A DNA stretch of 64,000 bases from Wolfiporia cocos (lineage: Eukaryota > Basidiomycota > Agaricomycetes > Polyporales > Phaeolaceae): contig JACCLO010000003.1 in assembly GCA_029448655.1 (NCBI GenBank), positions 4,030,001 through 4,094,000 of the forward strand, written 5' to 3'. Below, one piece after another: positions 46,080-56,640 of the stretch. Position 1 is the stretch's first letter; every line of letters begins with the position of its first letter. The notes under the pieces are model-generated. The model saw only the letters and a list, made by a program, of their open reading frames with translations, did not search any database and had not been told where the DNA came from. The translations under genes and the position numbers were made by a program.

Positions 46080-46514
46080 TACCTTCTCAAAACTACACAG
46101 CCCTTGAACTGATAAAATGAAATCTGAAACCATGATATCCACAATGAGCTTGACATGCATTGACATGAATCTTTCTGATCTGCTTTTGAGATATCTTTGC
46201 TGTACAAGGAAGTGCCAAATAGCATTGATGCTTGACCTTTGCCTGAGTATGTTCACACACTCTATTGCACCATTTCCATAGCTGACACTCATAATGACTA
46301 TGGCAAGAGGGGTAGTGGTTTTTAAAAATCATACAGTGCTGTATCTACAAGACATAACAGTGTCAAGTTGGAAGTGACTGAAGTCACAACCATGTTTCTT
46401 CAAGTTGTAGCAATCCCAACACTATGGAGTGAGTAAGCGGAGTGTCCAAACCGGCAAAGTGTGCAAGCAGTACATACACTGAATACACTAGAAGCATAGC
46501 CGTTTGATCAGTGA

Positions 46515-46840
46515 TGTACAGAGAGTACTGGCCTTCTCTGCTTTACTAGAGCCTTCAGATTAGTCTTCTTTAGTGCCCTATGCACCGTCTCAGAGTTTAC
46601 AACTCCTCCAGTAACATCTCCCAGGGTTCTAGCCACCTCAGGAGCAGTGTCAGCCTTTCCAGCTTAAATGAGATGAGTGGCATAGTGGAGGTTGACAGTG
46701 GTAAGAAGGAATGGACGGCCTTCTTTGGCCTTCAGAAGACCAGGAAAGTGTTTCAAGCATAATTTACTGATAGCAGAGTAGTGATAGTCAGTGGCAGCCT
46801 GTATCTGATGGAGAGTCTTGCCATTCTCAAGCAAAGACAG
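46515..46840 (-). pseudogene. Tc1-like transposase relic, main fragment
   Basis: Reading leftward from 46835 the frame gives LENGKTLHQIQAATDYHYS, KLCLKHFPGLLKAKEGRPF, then after an in-frame TAA AGKADTAPEVARTLGDVTGG and ETVHRALKKTNLKALVKQRR. This is the N-terminal helix-turn-helix part of a Tc1/mariner transposase. Sense is lost to the left of about 46500. The N-terminus is at 56602-56640, split off by an LTR insertion with target duplication GACAG. Confidence 0.8.
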
Positions 46841-47234
46841 TGTTATGGGTCATATACCCATTCTGACACAAACTCTTTGTGTCACTCACTACATGTTATG
46901 GTGGGACTTGTAATGCTAAAGGCTGTATCGCGACAGCAAGTTCCCAGTCTAGCAAGTCACACATGCACAGCAGAGAGTATCCAAGTAAGGGGCACAGCCC
47001 CAAGTCGAGATTGACAAGTCTAAGGTTGTAAGACTTCAGACCCTAGCTTATATACATGCAGGTGCAGCATTCATGTGTGTGACTACCCTATTGTAAAGGT
47101 CCATGCACTATGGCATCATGTGAGGGGTCAGGTGCTATGCTTACATAAGCTAAGGGACAACTGTTAAGTAAATGGGCATGTATGTAAATACCCTGTGTAT
47201 TTACAATCTAGGGTCAGGTGACTAGCAGTGTACC
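46841..47234 (-). repeat. Outer LTR of the nest, left part
   Basis: Starts TGTTATGGGTCATATACCC directly after GACAG (46836-46840). Its other end is ATAACA at 56596 followed by GACAG (56597-56601). It is interrupted by the inner LTR at GTACC (47230-47234). A further LTR-like start (TGTTATGGTGGG, 46894) suggests another small insertion inside, with unresolved ends. Confidence 0.7.
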
Positions 47235-47879
47235 TGTTATGGGTCGAATACCCGTTTGTATATTCGAGTTGCGAATATAGATCGTTCTTCTGCACATAGT
47301 CCTGTGGATGAGTGCAAGGCAAATATATCTGTGAAATGCCTTCAGGCCCTAAGCTAAAAGCTCTAGGGGATTGTTTGATATCCAATACGCGTTAGAGGAT
47401 ATAATCTGGTCTGAGCAAGTCTATATAGAATATAAGACTTGCCTAAGTCCGAGAAGTCGGTGTGCACTTTGAGGACTTAGTCAGTTCGATTGCTCAGTGA
47501 ATACTGAGCGTAGTTTCCTATGTTTGAGAATGAGTATAAGACTTCTTGTTTATACAACAAGGTCAAGCTGAAGAGCCTCGACGATATGTACATGAGTTTA
47601 TATACTACACTGGGTTTTAGGGGTCAAGTCAGTCCCAGATGTCACCGATACTATCTACGCTATAGTATGAAACGTTTGATAAGTATGTAGTGATATATCC
47701 GAAATGATAGATAGGAATGATGATGGTGGTCGAATGCCATCTATCAGCTAGTGAGTGATAAACATGAAACGGGGACAGAGTTGGATCTGTCAGAGTCGTG
47801 ATATGCCCTATATGCTAGTACAACTGGGGATGCACCCAGTAGAGTCACGAGTGACCAGGGGGGTTGGTTGCGCAACAAG
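47235..47879 (-). repeat. Inner solo LTR of the nest, left part
   Basis: Starts TGTTATGGGTCGAATACCC. Target duplication GTACC at 47230-47234 and 55909-55913. With 55843-55908 it makes a solo LTR of 711 bp, split by E3 close to one end. It is related to the E3 LTR, which places it in the same family. Confidence 0.78.
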
Positions 47880-48421
47880 TGTTACGGATCGAATATCCGT
47901 TCAACGCAAAATAACTAAGTCGAGTTACTCAGCGTATCGAGTAGCGCACTACTCGTCGGACTCCTCAGAGTCAGAGCGTCAATATACTAGCTGTGGGCTT
48001 AATTGCTCAAGCTTTTGAGAACGAGTATAAGATCCTTGTAATTCAACAAGGTCGAGCTGAGGAACTCAACCAGTATTTACATCAGGTTATATACTACGGT
48101 CTGTTAATCGGGGTCATAGTGTCCTTAGTACTGCTACTATTAAGTCCGTTGGGCTAATGATGTAAGTAATAAAGGAGAAGTGTTGCGGTTGAGTGCAACA
48201 AGGGATGAAACTGAGAACTACTGTGGTTAGACACAGAATATCAGCTAGAACGCGATGCGAGCGTGGAGAATGGGCATAGGGTTGTTATACATGAAACAGG
48301 GCCTACGGTTGAGTGGAGGCCCCTAGAAATAGAGCGCTGGATACAGCGGTTGAATGCTAAGTCCTCATACACAGTGAGGCGTCAAACAGAATATTCGGGT
48401 GCACCTGGTAAGATCGTAACA
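47880..48421 (-). repeat. E3 3' LTR
   Basis: 542 bp. Its U5 end on the plus strand forms a hairpin ACGGAT-CGAAT-ATCCGT at 47883-47899. Confidence 0.95.
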
Positions 48422-48435
48422 TCACCCCCCCTCAA
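48422..48435 (-). promoter_or_regulatory. E3 polypurine tract
   Basis: On the minus strand GAGGGGGGGTGA lies directly before the 3' LTR. Confidence 0.7.
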
Positions 48436-48475
48436 GCCCTCATCGCCCTCAATGAAATCCAAGCATCACGGCCAC

Positions 48476-49501
48476 TCAGAGGGCCTCCAGGTCAGGGTCG
48501 TTGTATCCCGCATCTGTATCGGGGAGCGGAGGTGTCGGAGGGGGGATCCATACCTGATAGAGAGCACATTCACTGACGCGATGTCCTGGCTGTGTGACTC
48601 TGCAGGTGGGGCATCTGTAATCGGGACAGTCGAGGACCCAATGCCAGGGGCTACCACATCGACGACAGGGCTCCTCGGCAGATGGTCGAGGTGGTGAGCG
48701 AGCTGAGGGGACGGTGCGAAGATACTCTCCTGACTCGTACTGCTGGTGGTGGTGGTGGGTCCAGAGACGATGTCTGAGCCAGGTAGGCAGCTGATAAAGG
48801 GATTCGTCCCATCCGTCCCTCCCTTGCTCCCACTCCTCCTGGGTGATGATCTCAACTGATGGAGATCGGTTACTAACTCCGTCGCTAGCAGCTGCAGAGG
48901 TCGGCGAGGGGGGAGCCCTACCATGGCTCGACCCCTCTCGAACTGGGCATCGTTCATTGTTTTGTGGATGCGGAGGAGAGTGCGCTGATTCTCGAGGTCG
49001 AGGTCCTGCGGGGGCGGTCGGTATGGCAGCGTCGCGAGGTACCACATGACTGTATTCCATAAAATCGAATGGTTCTGCGATTCGATCCAATTCGCTGTCG
49101 TCGAGTAACCAGGGGGGCATGGCTGGGACGGGGCTTCGTGTTTGTGGGGGGCGGGGTGGGCCCGCTTCGACCTCTGCGAACGCTCGCCGGATTTGCGATG
49201 GTGTCAACGCCCCAAGGTGGTCGATCCACTGAGTGATGCATCGCCCAAGCCTCTGTCGTTGGAGGAGGGCCATATGTTTGAGTTGGACGATCCTCTCTGT
49301 GACATCCTGGTACTGGTCGAAGATGTCTGTAAGTTCCTGTACGAGTTCAAATCGATCGGTCCAGGGGGTTGCCTGCCCTCCGGGGGGGATGTCGGACCTG
49401 TGCCAGGTGAGCGCGTGTCTGGTGCGGACGTGGGCATCCTCCGAACAGCCATAGGACCTGCCTGTCTGGTACCCCATGTGGATTGCGAGAGACCACCGCA
49501 T
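48476..49501 (-). CDS. E3 downstream frame with two zinc knuckles, 341 residues
   Basis: Follows the chromodomain region in another frame and overlaps it by about 300 bases. From about residue 50 a helical part (LVQELTDIFDQYQDVTERIV, QIRRAFAEVE) precedes a Pro/Ser-rich stretch, then WEQGRDGWDESLYQLPTW. The C-terminus has a canonical CCHC knuckle CRRCGSPWHWVLDC and a variant CPTCRVTQPGHRVSEC. No stop occurs in 341 codons although the pol region of E3 is riddled with them. It could be a separate product, or an extension of Pol displaced by a frameshift. Its role is unknown; nucleic-acid binding is inferred from the knuckles. Confidence 0.65.
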   Translation of the reverse strand: MRWSLAIHMGYQTGRSYGCSEDAHVRTRHALTWHRSDIPPGGQATPWTDRFELVQELTDIFDQYQDVTERIVQLKHMALLQRQRLGRCITQWIDHLGALTPSQIRRAFAEVEAGPPRPPQTRSPVPAMPPWLLDDSELDRIAEPFDFMEYSHVVPRDAAIPTAPAGPRPRESAHSPPHPQNNERCPVREGSSHGRAPPSPTSAAASDGVSNRSPSVEIITQEEWEQGRDGWDESLYQLPTWLRHRLWTHHHHQQYESGEYLRTVPSARSPPRPSAEEPCRRCGSPWHWVLDCPDYRCPTCRVTQPGHRVSECALYQVWIPPPTPPLPDTDAGYNDPDLEAL

Positions 49502-52500
49502 TGTCGGGGCAGTGGGTCACTCAGACGGGCTGCTTGTAGGGAGTGGCGTCGACATGCTATCTCTTCGACCTGTCGGACCCTGGTCTTCGTCCTCTTGCTT
49601 TTAAACTCCCTGAGGACGTCCGGGGAGTTCTTCAAACTAATTTCGCTTTCCCATGAGTCTTCTGCCGACGGGTAGCCTTTCCAATGAACGAGGTATTGTT
49701 TCTTCCCTCGGTATTGTCGTTGGTTCAGGATGGCTTCGACTTCATACTCTGCTTCTCCATCGACTAGTTCCGGGGGCGGCTTCACATGATTGGGTCTGTG
49801 CACCCCAGTCTCATTGAATGGCTTCAGTAGGGCCGCATGGAAGACCAGGTGTACCTTCCATCAAGGCGGTAGGGCTAGCCGATAAGTTACATTCCCAAGC
49901 TTTTCAGAGATAGTGAATGGTCCCTCTCTTTTGGGGGCGAGCTTCCGAGATTCGTATGGGAGGTGGAGGTTCTTGGCATCGAGCCAGACCTTATCCCCTT
50001 TGTTGAACTTAGAGAGGTCTCATAGGGTCCTTCCCGCCATCCGCTTCTGCATTAGTTCATGAGCGGCAATTGTTTTTCCCTTGCTTCTTGTGCGGCTTTT
50101 AGTCGGTCAGCTGCTGCCAGTACCTGGGTGGTTTTGACTTCGTCTGGTAATCCTCTCGGGATATATCCCATGATTACTTCTGTAGGAGCAGGCCGCCCCT
50201 CAGTTCTCCGTGTGTTGTGGGTGAATTCTACATCTGCCAACCGCGTTGCCCAAAGTCTTGGATCGTTCATACAGTATATGCGTAGGTAGACTTTGATTTG
50301 TTGGTTCATTCTTTTTGTCTGTCCGTCTGTCTGTGGGTGGTAGGCCGTGCTGAGGGCAGACTCGATTCCAAGGACTTTACAGAGTCCTTGGAAGAGCTTG
50401 GACGTGAATTGCGGTCCTCGGTCGGATATGATTTTTCGGGGGAGTCCATACTTCGAATAGATTTGCCGATGGAATATGTCAGCTGCCCCTTCGCTGGTGA
50501 TGGTCTTGCTGCATGGGGTCAACGATATCGCCTTGGATGACCCATGATCGACAATGACCATAATTGAGTCATACTTCCCTACCAGGGGAAGGTCCGTGAT
50601 GAAGGCAACGGAGCATTGTGAAAAGGGGAGGGCATCTTTTCTTGTCGGAATTGGTTGTAGTGGCGGCTTCATCGGGTTTCTGTCAGGTTTCATTTGCTGA
50701 CATATGGCGCATCCTTTGACATATTCTGCCACCGTTTTTCAGAGGTCAGGCCACCAAAAGTGTTCCTGTACTTTCAGCGTCGCCCCCCAGATTCCAGGGT
50801 GACCTGCTGCGATTGGATCGTGATATCTAGAGACCACATCCCTTCTCAGGGTAGGGTCTCTGGGAACGTACATTCGTCCTTTGTACAAGAGGATCCCTTC
50901 GCTGTACTGCCAGTCTTCCATTGCTGTCCTCGAAGGGGCAGCCTCTCCTGTTCTGAGGGAGCGGAGAGCCTGTTCCGCGATCGGGTCGAAGGGCTTCGCA
51001 ATCTTGATCCGATCAATGATCAGTATCTCGATGGCGTGGACAAACAGTTCGTCGGATAACATGAGGATATCTTCGTTGTCGTGTTCTGAACCATCTAAGT
51101 TCAGGAGGTGTGAGAGGGTGTCCGCCATTATCAATTTCTTCCCAGGTATGTGTTGTAATCGAATGTCGAACTGGGATAGCAAGAGGTGCCATCTTGCTTG
51201 TCTTCGATTCAATCTCTGGGCGCTTCGCCAGTAAGTAAGGTTCTGATGATCGCTTCTGATCAGAATCTGGTGTGGTGCTCCTTCTAGAAGGTGGCACCAT
51301 TCTTCGAGGGCATGGACTATTCCGAGAAGCTCTCGATCATAGATTTCGTAGTTTCGTTCAGCTGCAGTGAGGGATTGGGAGAGGTAGCCTACTGGCTGTT
51401 CGTTCCCTTCATCATCCTTCTGCTTGAGCACTGCACCAAGAGCATATTGAGATGCATCTGTCTCGAGGATAAATGGTTTCATTTTGTCGGGGAGTGACAA
51501 GGCCAGGGCTTTTATGAATTGGCGTTTCAGGAATTCGAAGGCCTTCTCTTCTCGATCAGTCCACTTGAACCCACTCCCTGTTGTGGTCTTTGTGAGGTCG
51601 GTGAGTGATCGGGCATGTGTGGAGTAGTAATCGATGAATTTTCGGTAGAAGTTTGTGAAGCCCAGGAAGGAGCGGACCCCTTTGACGTTTTGTGGGGCGG
51701 GCCACTTCCGAATTCCTTGGAGTTTGGCTGGGTCCATCTGGACATATCCTGGGCTGATTACTAGCCCTAGGAATTCTACCTTGTTAACTCCAAAGGCGCA
51801 TTTTTCCGGCTTCACAAACAACTTGTTGTTGGCGAGCTTTTGCAGAATTCGCCGTTCTCACTCTTGGTGTACGCTTTGGTCTGGGGAAAAGATGAGGATG
51901 TCGTCCATGTACACCACTACCCATCCCTCTGCTATTTCTTCCTTGAGGATTTCGTTCATCATGGACTGGAACGTAGCAGGCGAGTTGCACATCCCGAAGA
52001 ACATTACTGTGGGCTCGTAGAGACCGGCATTCGTCTTGAATGTGCCCTTCCATTGGTCGCCCTCTTTGATCCACACATTGTTATATCCTGCTCGCAGGTC
52101 CATCTTGGTGAAAATCTTTGCCCCTTTCAACTTCTCGATGAGTTCGGATATGAGGGGTAAGGGATATGTGTTCTTGATCGTTCCTTCATTTAGATATCTG
52201 TAATCTTGGCAAGGCCTCAGGCCCCCATCCTTTTTAGGGACAAAGAAAGTGGGAGAGGCCATCAGAGACTTTGAGGGTCGGATGAACCCTTTTGCAAGGT
52301 TTTCTTCTAAGAATTCGTCCATGGCTTTCTGTTCCCTGGGGGACAGAGTGTAAACCTTGCAGTCTCGGGGTACGAAATTGGGTTTCAGCTCGATGGCATG
52401 GTCCCAGGGTCTCGACGGTGGGAAGGAGGCGGCTGCCGGTTTGCTGAAGACTTTTGCAAAGTCTTTCAGATGTTCAGGGAGGATTGTTTCGTCAGTGCTC

Positions 52501-53606
52501 TTTTCTGCCGTTCCTGCAAACTCTTGAGATTTGGTCATGGCCTTTCGAATGCGGGAGAGTCGTGCAATCCTCTTCCTGAATCTGTGTTTGGTCTCAGATC
52601 GCGGGGCGGTCAGCTTCCTTTCCATTTTGATAAACCTTCGGAGGAGTTGGTGCTCTTCTTTGGAAGGTAGTTCCCCTGAGGGGTTTTCTGTATTAGGGTC
52701 AGGATCCTTTGGTACTCCTTCTTTGTCGGTGGAGCCGAAACCCTTCTTTCCTCGTTCGGTCTCGTCGAGCCCTTCGACCTGGATTATATCAGGGGTTATG
52801 GCCTGCTCGAATATAATCTGCGCAATCCTCATTCCGGGAATGATGCGGTGAGCGGTTGTCGATTGGTTGAATAGTATGACTTGGACTTCTCCTCTGTAGT
52901 CGGGGTTGATAACACCCCCTCCTACTGTCAGGCCATGCCTGAGGGTGAGGCCCGATCGTGAGGCGATCCTTCTATAGGATCCCTTCGGGATTTTCATATG
53001 GACTCCGGTGGGGATTGCCTTCCATCCTCCGGGGGCTATCTCCTCTGGTCTGGAGGCGTAGAGGTTGTAGCCGATGGCTCCATTGGTTCCCCGGGTTGGT
53101 AGTTTTCCTTTGGGCGTTACGGTCATTTCGACCGTATCAAGGCGAATAGTGATGTCCGCACTTCGAGTTTCTTCTGGGGTTTTGTTAGAAGTGATGTTGA
53201 CCTTTCCTTTGGTCCAGTCGATTTTGGGTCCTTCCTTCTTTAGCCAATTATATTCGAGGATCATGTCTTCCTTTCCGATGTTTCCGACGAGGAAGCGGAC
53301 CTTTCGTCTTTTCCCTCCATATCTGATAGTGAGGGTTACTTCCTGATCTATCTGTCCATCTTTATTAATGGTCCCATCCACATTGCGAATGGTGATGGGG
53401 TTCTTGATTGGTCGAGTCAGGATTCTGTATCGAATGACGAGTTTTGGGTGGATGAGGGAGGACATGGCTCCTGAGTCGATGAGAGCATTTACTGTCACGG
53501 GTTTCTGCAGCTCCAGTGTTATAGGGATGAATAGTGATCTATCGCGTTCATACGATGTAATTACATGGGCTGCGCTTTCGGGAGGTAAGACCGTGTGCTT
53601 CCTCCC
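49502..53606 (-). pseudogene. E3 Pol: protease-dUTPase-RT-RNaseH-integrase-chromodomain, broken
   Basis: Protease [11 protein letters not shown] (near 53475) is followed at about 53110-52740 by dUTPase: [53 protein letters not shown] ([19 protein letters not shown]), RNase H (LETDASQYALGAVL), integrase (CAICQQMK, KIISDRGPQFTSK, HPQTDGQT) and a chromodomain (YEVEAILNQRQYRGKK, YLVHWKGY) follow. In-frame TGA codons interrupt HQE*ERRIL, WWPDL*KTVAEY, RTL*DLSKF and LPP*WKVH. Several fall where family members have Arg, so CGA to TGA is the likely cause. A one-base frameshift lies near 50052. Pol begins in a different register from Gag near 53606, possibly a natural frameshift point. Confidence 0.9.
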
Positions 53607-55218
53607 TACTCAAAATCCTGTTCGTCGAGAATTTGGGCGAGGAATGAGGGGTTCTTAGCTTTGAGAACTCTGATTGCATTGACCGCTTCTTCTATGGCGG
53701 TTGCTCCATCGCTGTCTCCGTCATCCGTGTCTTCTTCGACTTCTTCGATATGAGCTGTGGGGGTGTCTTCCTCGGCTTTCCGGGCTTTTCCCTTGGAGGT
53801 GGGCTTCTTCTTTCGTTTGGGGCAGTTGCTGGAGAGGTGGTCCTTCTCCTTGCAGTTGAAGCAGCATCCTTCAGTTTGGAGCCTGTGATGCTCTTCTGTG
53901 GACATCCGATTGATATCCATTGTGTTTGGATCTTTAGTTGGGGCTGCTGTGGCTGAGGCGCTTGGGGCCTTGGCATGCCACTGCGGCTTCTTCTTATCAT
54001 TTTCCCACCCCTTGATATAATTGTTTTCGTTGATGGATGCTTGTTTCATCCATTCGGTGAGAGTGACGATGGGGGGAACGATATTTATGATGTGGGTTAC
54101 GAGTGCTGGTCAAATAGCTCTCTTGTACGCTGTGACGAAGAGAGGGTCACAGTGTACACGGTCTAACCCTGTTTTTCCTACGAGGTTGTCAAATTCAATA
54201 TTGAAATCGTCAATGCTCTTCTTGTCTTGTTTGAGATCAAAGAGATCATCATTGGTTTTTTGTTTCTCTTCAATCGGTTTGAATGCTGCATCGAATTCGG
54301 CGCTGAACTGGGCCAGCAGGGGCAGCACAAATGCCTGGGTGATCGGGTCAGTGTATTTGGCATAGTAGTTTTCTTTCCATTGGTTCACCCGGTCACTTCC
54401 TTTGATGTACGACATGATGAAGAGGATCTTCTGGTCATCGGATTGATAGTCCGCTGCAAACATGGTGAACCAGGTGTTGCAGTCGTTCTTGAAGCTTTGT
54501 AGCTTCTTCTGTTCTCCTTTGAATGGTTCGGGGGTAGCGAGCTTTATGCGATTTCCTCTGGCTGGCTGAGGGGCCTGGGCTCCCCATCCTGGCGGGGCTC
54601 CTCCTCCGGGTGGGCCTGCTCCTCCTGGTGGGCCTCCTCCTCCTGGCAGTCCTGCTGGATTGCCTCCTGCGCCACCTGCTGGATTGCCGCCGCCGCCCGG
54701 GGGACCTCCACCCCCTGTGCCGCCCGGGGGACCTCCTCCTCCAGGAAATCCTCCTCCTCCAGTCGTTCCTGTTCCGGAGGGGTTTTCTCCGACAGGATTG
54801 CTAGGGAGCGGATTATTAGCCAGTGGAGGGTTAGTGGCCATTCCCCCTGCGCCCTGGCTTGTGCTTCCACTTCCTGGAATAGTACTGCCGCCCATGGCTG
54901 TACCTGCCACACCCATGGTTCCTCCGGCGGAGGGGGTGTTCGTCGTCTGTCCTCCCGGTTGCTGTCATCAGCTCGGTGGATGGTAAGCGTCGGTGTCATA
55001 ATATCAGTGACCGTCCCGAACCACTCGAATGCGGCGCACGTCTGATCCCAGGGATCGTTCGAGGATGGGGGAACCTGTACCCAGGTGGGCGAAAGCCTGT
55101 CTGGGGACAGGATGGTGAGGTATCCTCCTTTCGTGAAGAATCCTGCTGGGGGATCTCTCCACTCGTATTTCTCCTCATAAGAGATTCGTCGGTATGCTTC
55201 GGGGAGTATTTCAATCAA
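53606..55218 (-). pseudogene. E3 Gag, broken
   Basis: Begins 78 bases inside the 5' LTR with MIEILPEAYRR (55218). The sense moves to the frame of MGVAGTAMGG (54916) near 54930, implying a shift. A Gly/Pro repeat region (54830-54580) precedes the Gag core (PFKGEQKKLQSFKNDCNTW, FIMSYIKGS). An in-frame TGA at 54110-54112 follows YKRAI. The frame continues as PALVTHI to MKQASINENNY and a canonical knuckle CFNCKEKDHLSSNC, ending with TAG near 53606. Confidence 0.85.
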
Positions 55219-55283
55219 CCTGGTCGGGAGATCCGGGTCGAATCATTGCATAGGCTTGCACTTCAGTGAGTGAGCTTTGTTAG

Positions 55284-55294
55284 AGCTCGACCTT
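55284..55294 (-). other. E3 primer-binding site, self-priming type
   Basis: On the minus strand AAGGTCGAGCT starts one base after the 5' LTR and is the exact reverse complement of the LTR segment at 55464-55474. Confidence 0.75.
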
Positions 55295-55295
55295 C

Positions 55296-55837
55296 TGTTA
55301 CGGATCGAATATCCGTTCAACGCAGAATAACTAAGTCGAGTTACTCAGCGTATCGAGTAGCACACTACTCGTCAGACTCCTCAGAGTCAGAGCGTCGATA
55401 TACTAGCTGCGGGCTTAATTGCTCAAGCTTTTGAGAACGAGTATAAGATCCTTGTAATTCAACAAGGTCGAGCTGAGGAACTCAACCAGTATTTACATCA
55501 GGTTATATACTACGGTCTGTTAATTGGGGTCATAGTGTCCTTGGTACTGCTACTATTAAGTCCATTGGGCTAACGATGTAAGTAATAAAGGAGAAGTGTT
55601 GCGGTTGAGCGCAACAAGGGATGAAACTGAGAACTACTGTGGTTAGACACAGAATATCAGCTAGAACGCGATGCGAGCGTGGAGAATGGGCATAGGGTTG
55701 TTATACATGAAACAGGGCCTACGGTTGAGTGGAGGCCCCTAGAAATAGAGCGCTGGATACAGCGGTTGAATGCTAAGTCCTCATACACAGTGAGGCGTCA
55801 AACAGAATATTCGGGTGCACCTGGTAAGATCGTAACA
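55296..55837 (-). repeat. E3 5' LTR
   Basis: 542 bp, same length as the left copy, about ten transitions apart. Confidence 0.95.
55464..55509 (-). promoter_or_regulatory. E3 core promoter and inferred RNA 5' end
   Basis: On the minus strand TATATA (55509-55504) is 35 bases before AGCTCGACCTT (55474-55464), the complement of the primer site. Confidence 0.6.
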
Positions 55838-55842
55838 ACAAG

Positions 55843-55908
55843 TCCCTGTATTGTATTCACCCAATGGTGAGTTCTGCCAGTGTTCGAAAAATCGAAATAA
55901 CTGTAACA
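55843..55908 (-). repeat. Inner solo LTR of the nest, right part
   Basis: Continues the inner LTR after E3; ends TGTAACA at 55908, followed by GTACC (55909-55913). Confidence 0.75.
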
Positions 55909-55913
55909 GTACC

Positions 55914-56596
55914 TATGCCACAGAAATCTGTGACACGTTCACTATACTCATGTTGCAAGTATAATCTTCTGCACCAAGTCGTTGAGACTTGTCATTCATG
56001 CAATACCCTAAGTCTAAAGACTCTAGGGGTCATTCAATATTCAAAATACATGTTAAAGAATATATTGGTTCAGTGGGCAAGTCAATAAGGGGACTTGCCT
56101 AAGTCCAAGAAGTCTGTGTGCACTTTGAGGACTTAGTTGTTCAGGGCTCAGAATATACTGAGTGTAGTTTCCTACATTTGAGAATGAGTATAAGACTTCT
56201 TGTTTATACAACAAGGTCAAGCTGAAGAGCCTCAACACTATTTACATGAGTTTATATACTTTGCTAGGTTTCTGGAGTCTTGTCTGTCCCAGATATCACC
56301 ACTACTGTCTATGCTCTAGTATGAAACATATGATAAGTATGTAGTGATATATTCAAAATGATAGATAGGAATGATGATGGCAGTTGAATGCCATCCGCAA
56401 ATCAGTATGATAAATATGAAACAAGGACAGGGTTGAATCTGTCAGTTCTGAAACATGCCCTATATGCTAGTACAATTGGAGTTATGCCTGATAAAGTCAT
56501 GAGTAGCCAGGGGGTTGGTTGTGCAACAAGTCCCTGAATTGTATTCACCTGGTGGTGAGTTCTGTGAGTGTTCAAAAAATAAAAATGACCATAACA
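55914..56596 (-). repeat. Outer LTR of the nest, right part
   Basis: Aligns base by base with long parts of 47290-47879, for example GAGAATGAGTATAAGACTTC and CAACAAGGTCAAGCTGAAGA. Ends ATAACA then GACAG. Confidence 0.72.
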
Positions 56597-56601
56597 GACA
56601 G

Positions 56602-56640
56602 GATATGATTAACAGTTTCAGCAGGAATGGGCTGAGGCAT
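56602..56640 (-). pseudogene. Tc1-like transposase relic, N-terminal fragment
   Basis: Minus strand from ATG 56640 reads MPQPIPAETVNHI. Taking one GACAG copy and skipping to 46835 continues in frame as LSLLENGKTLHQIQ, a normal Tc1-type N-terminus. Confidence 0.75.

Larger units (their letters stand above)
47880..55837 (-). mobile_element. E3: complete but decayed Ty3/Gypsy element with dUTPase
   Basis: 7958 bp with two 542-bp LTRs (ends TGTTAC and GTAACA), flanked by ACAAG at 47875-47879 and 55838-55842. On the minus strand the order is Gag, zinc knuckle, protease, dUTPase, RT, RNase H, integrase, chromodomain, then an extra zinc-knuckle frame. The LTRs differ at about ten sites, all transitions, most at CpG. 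The coding region is broken by several TGA codons and at least one frameshift, so this copy is probably dead. Confidence 0.95.

Noticed and set aside
47235..56596. The flanking LTRs as the two LTRs of one large element containing E3
   Set aside because: The inner LTR has its own GTACC duplication and the outer its own GACAG; no internal retroelement sequence lies between them except E3.
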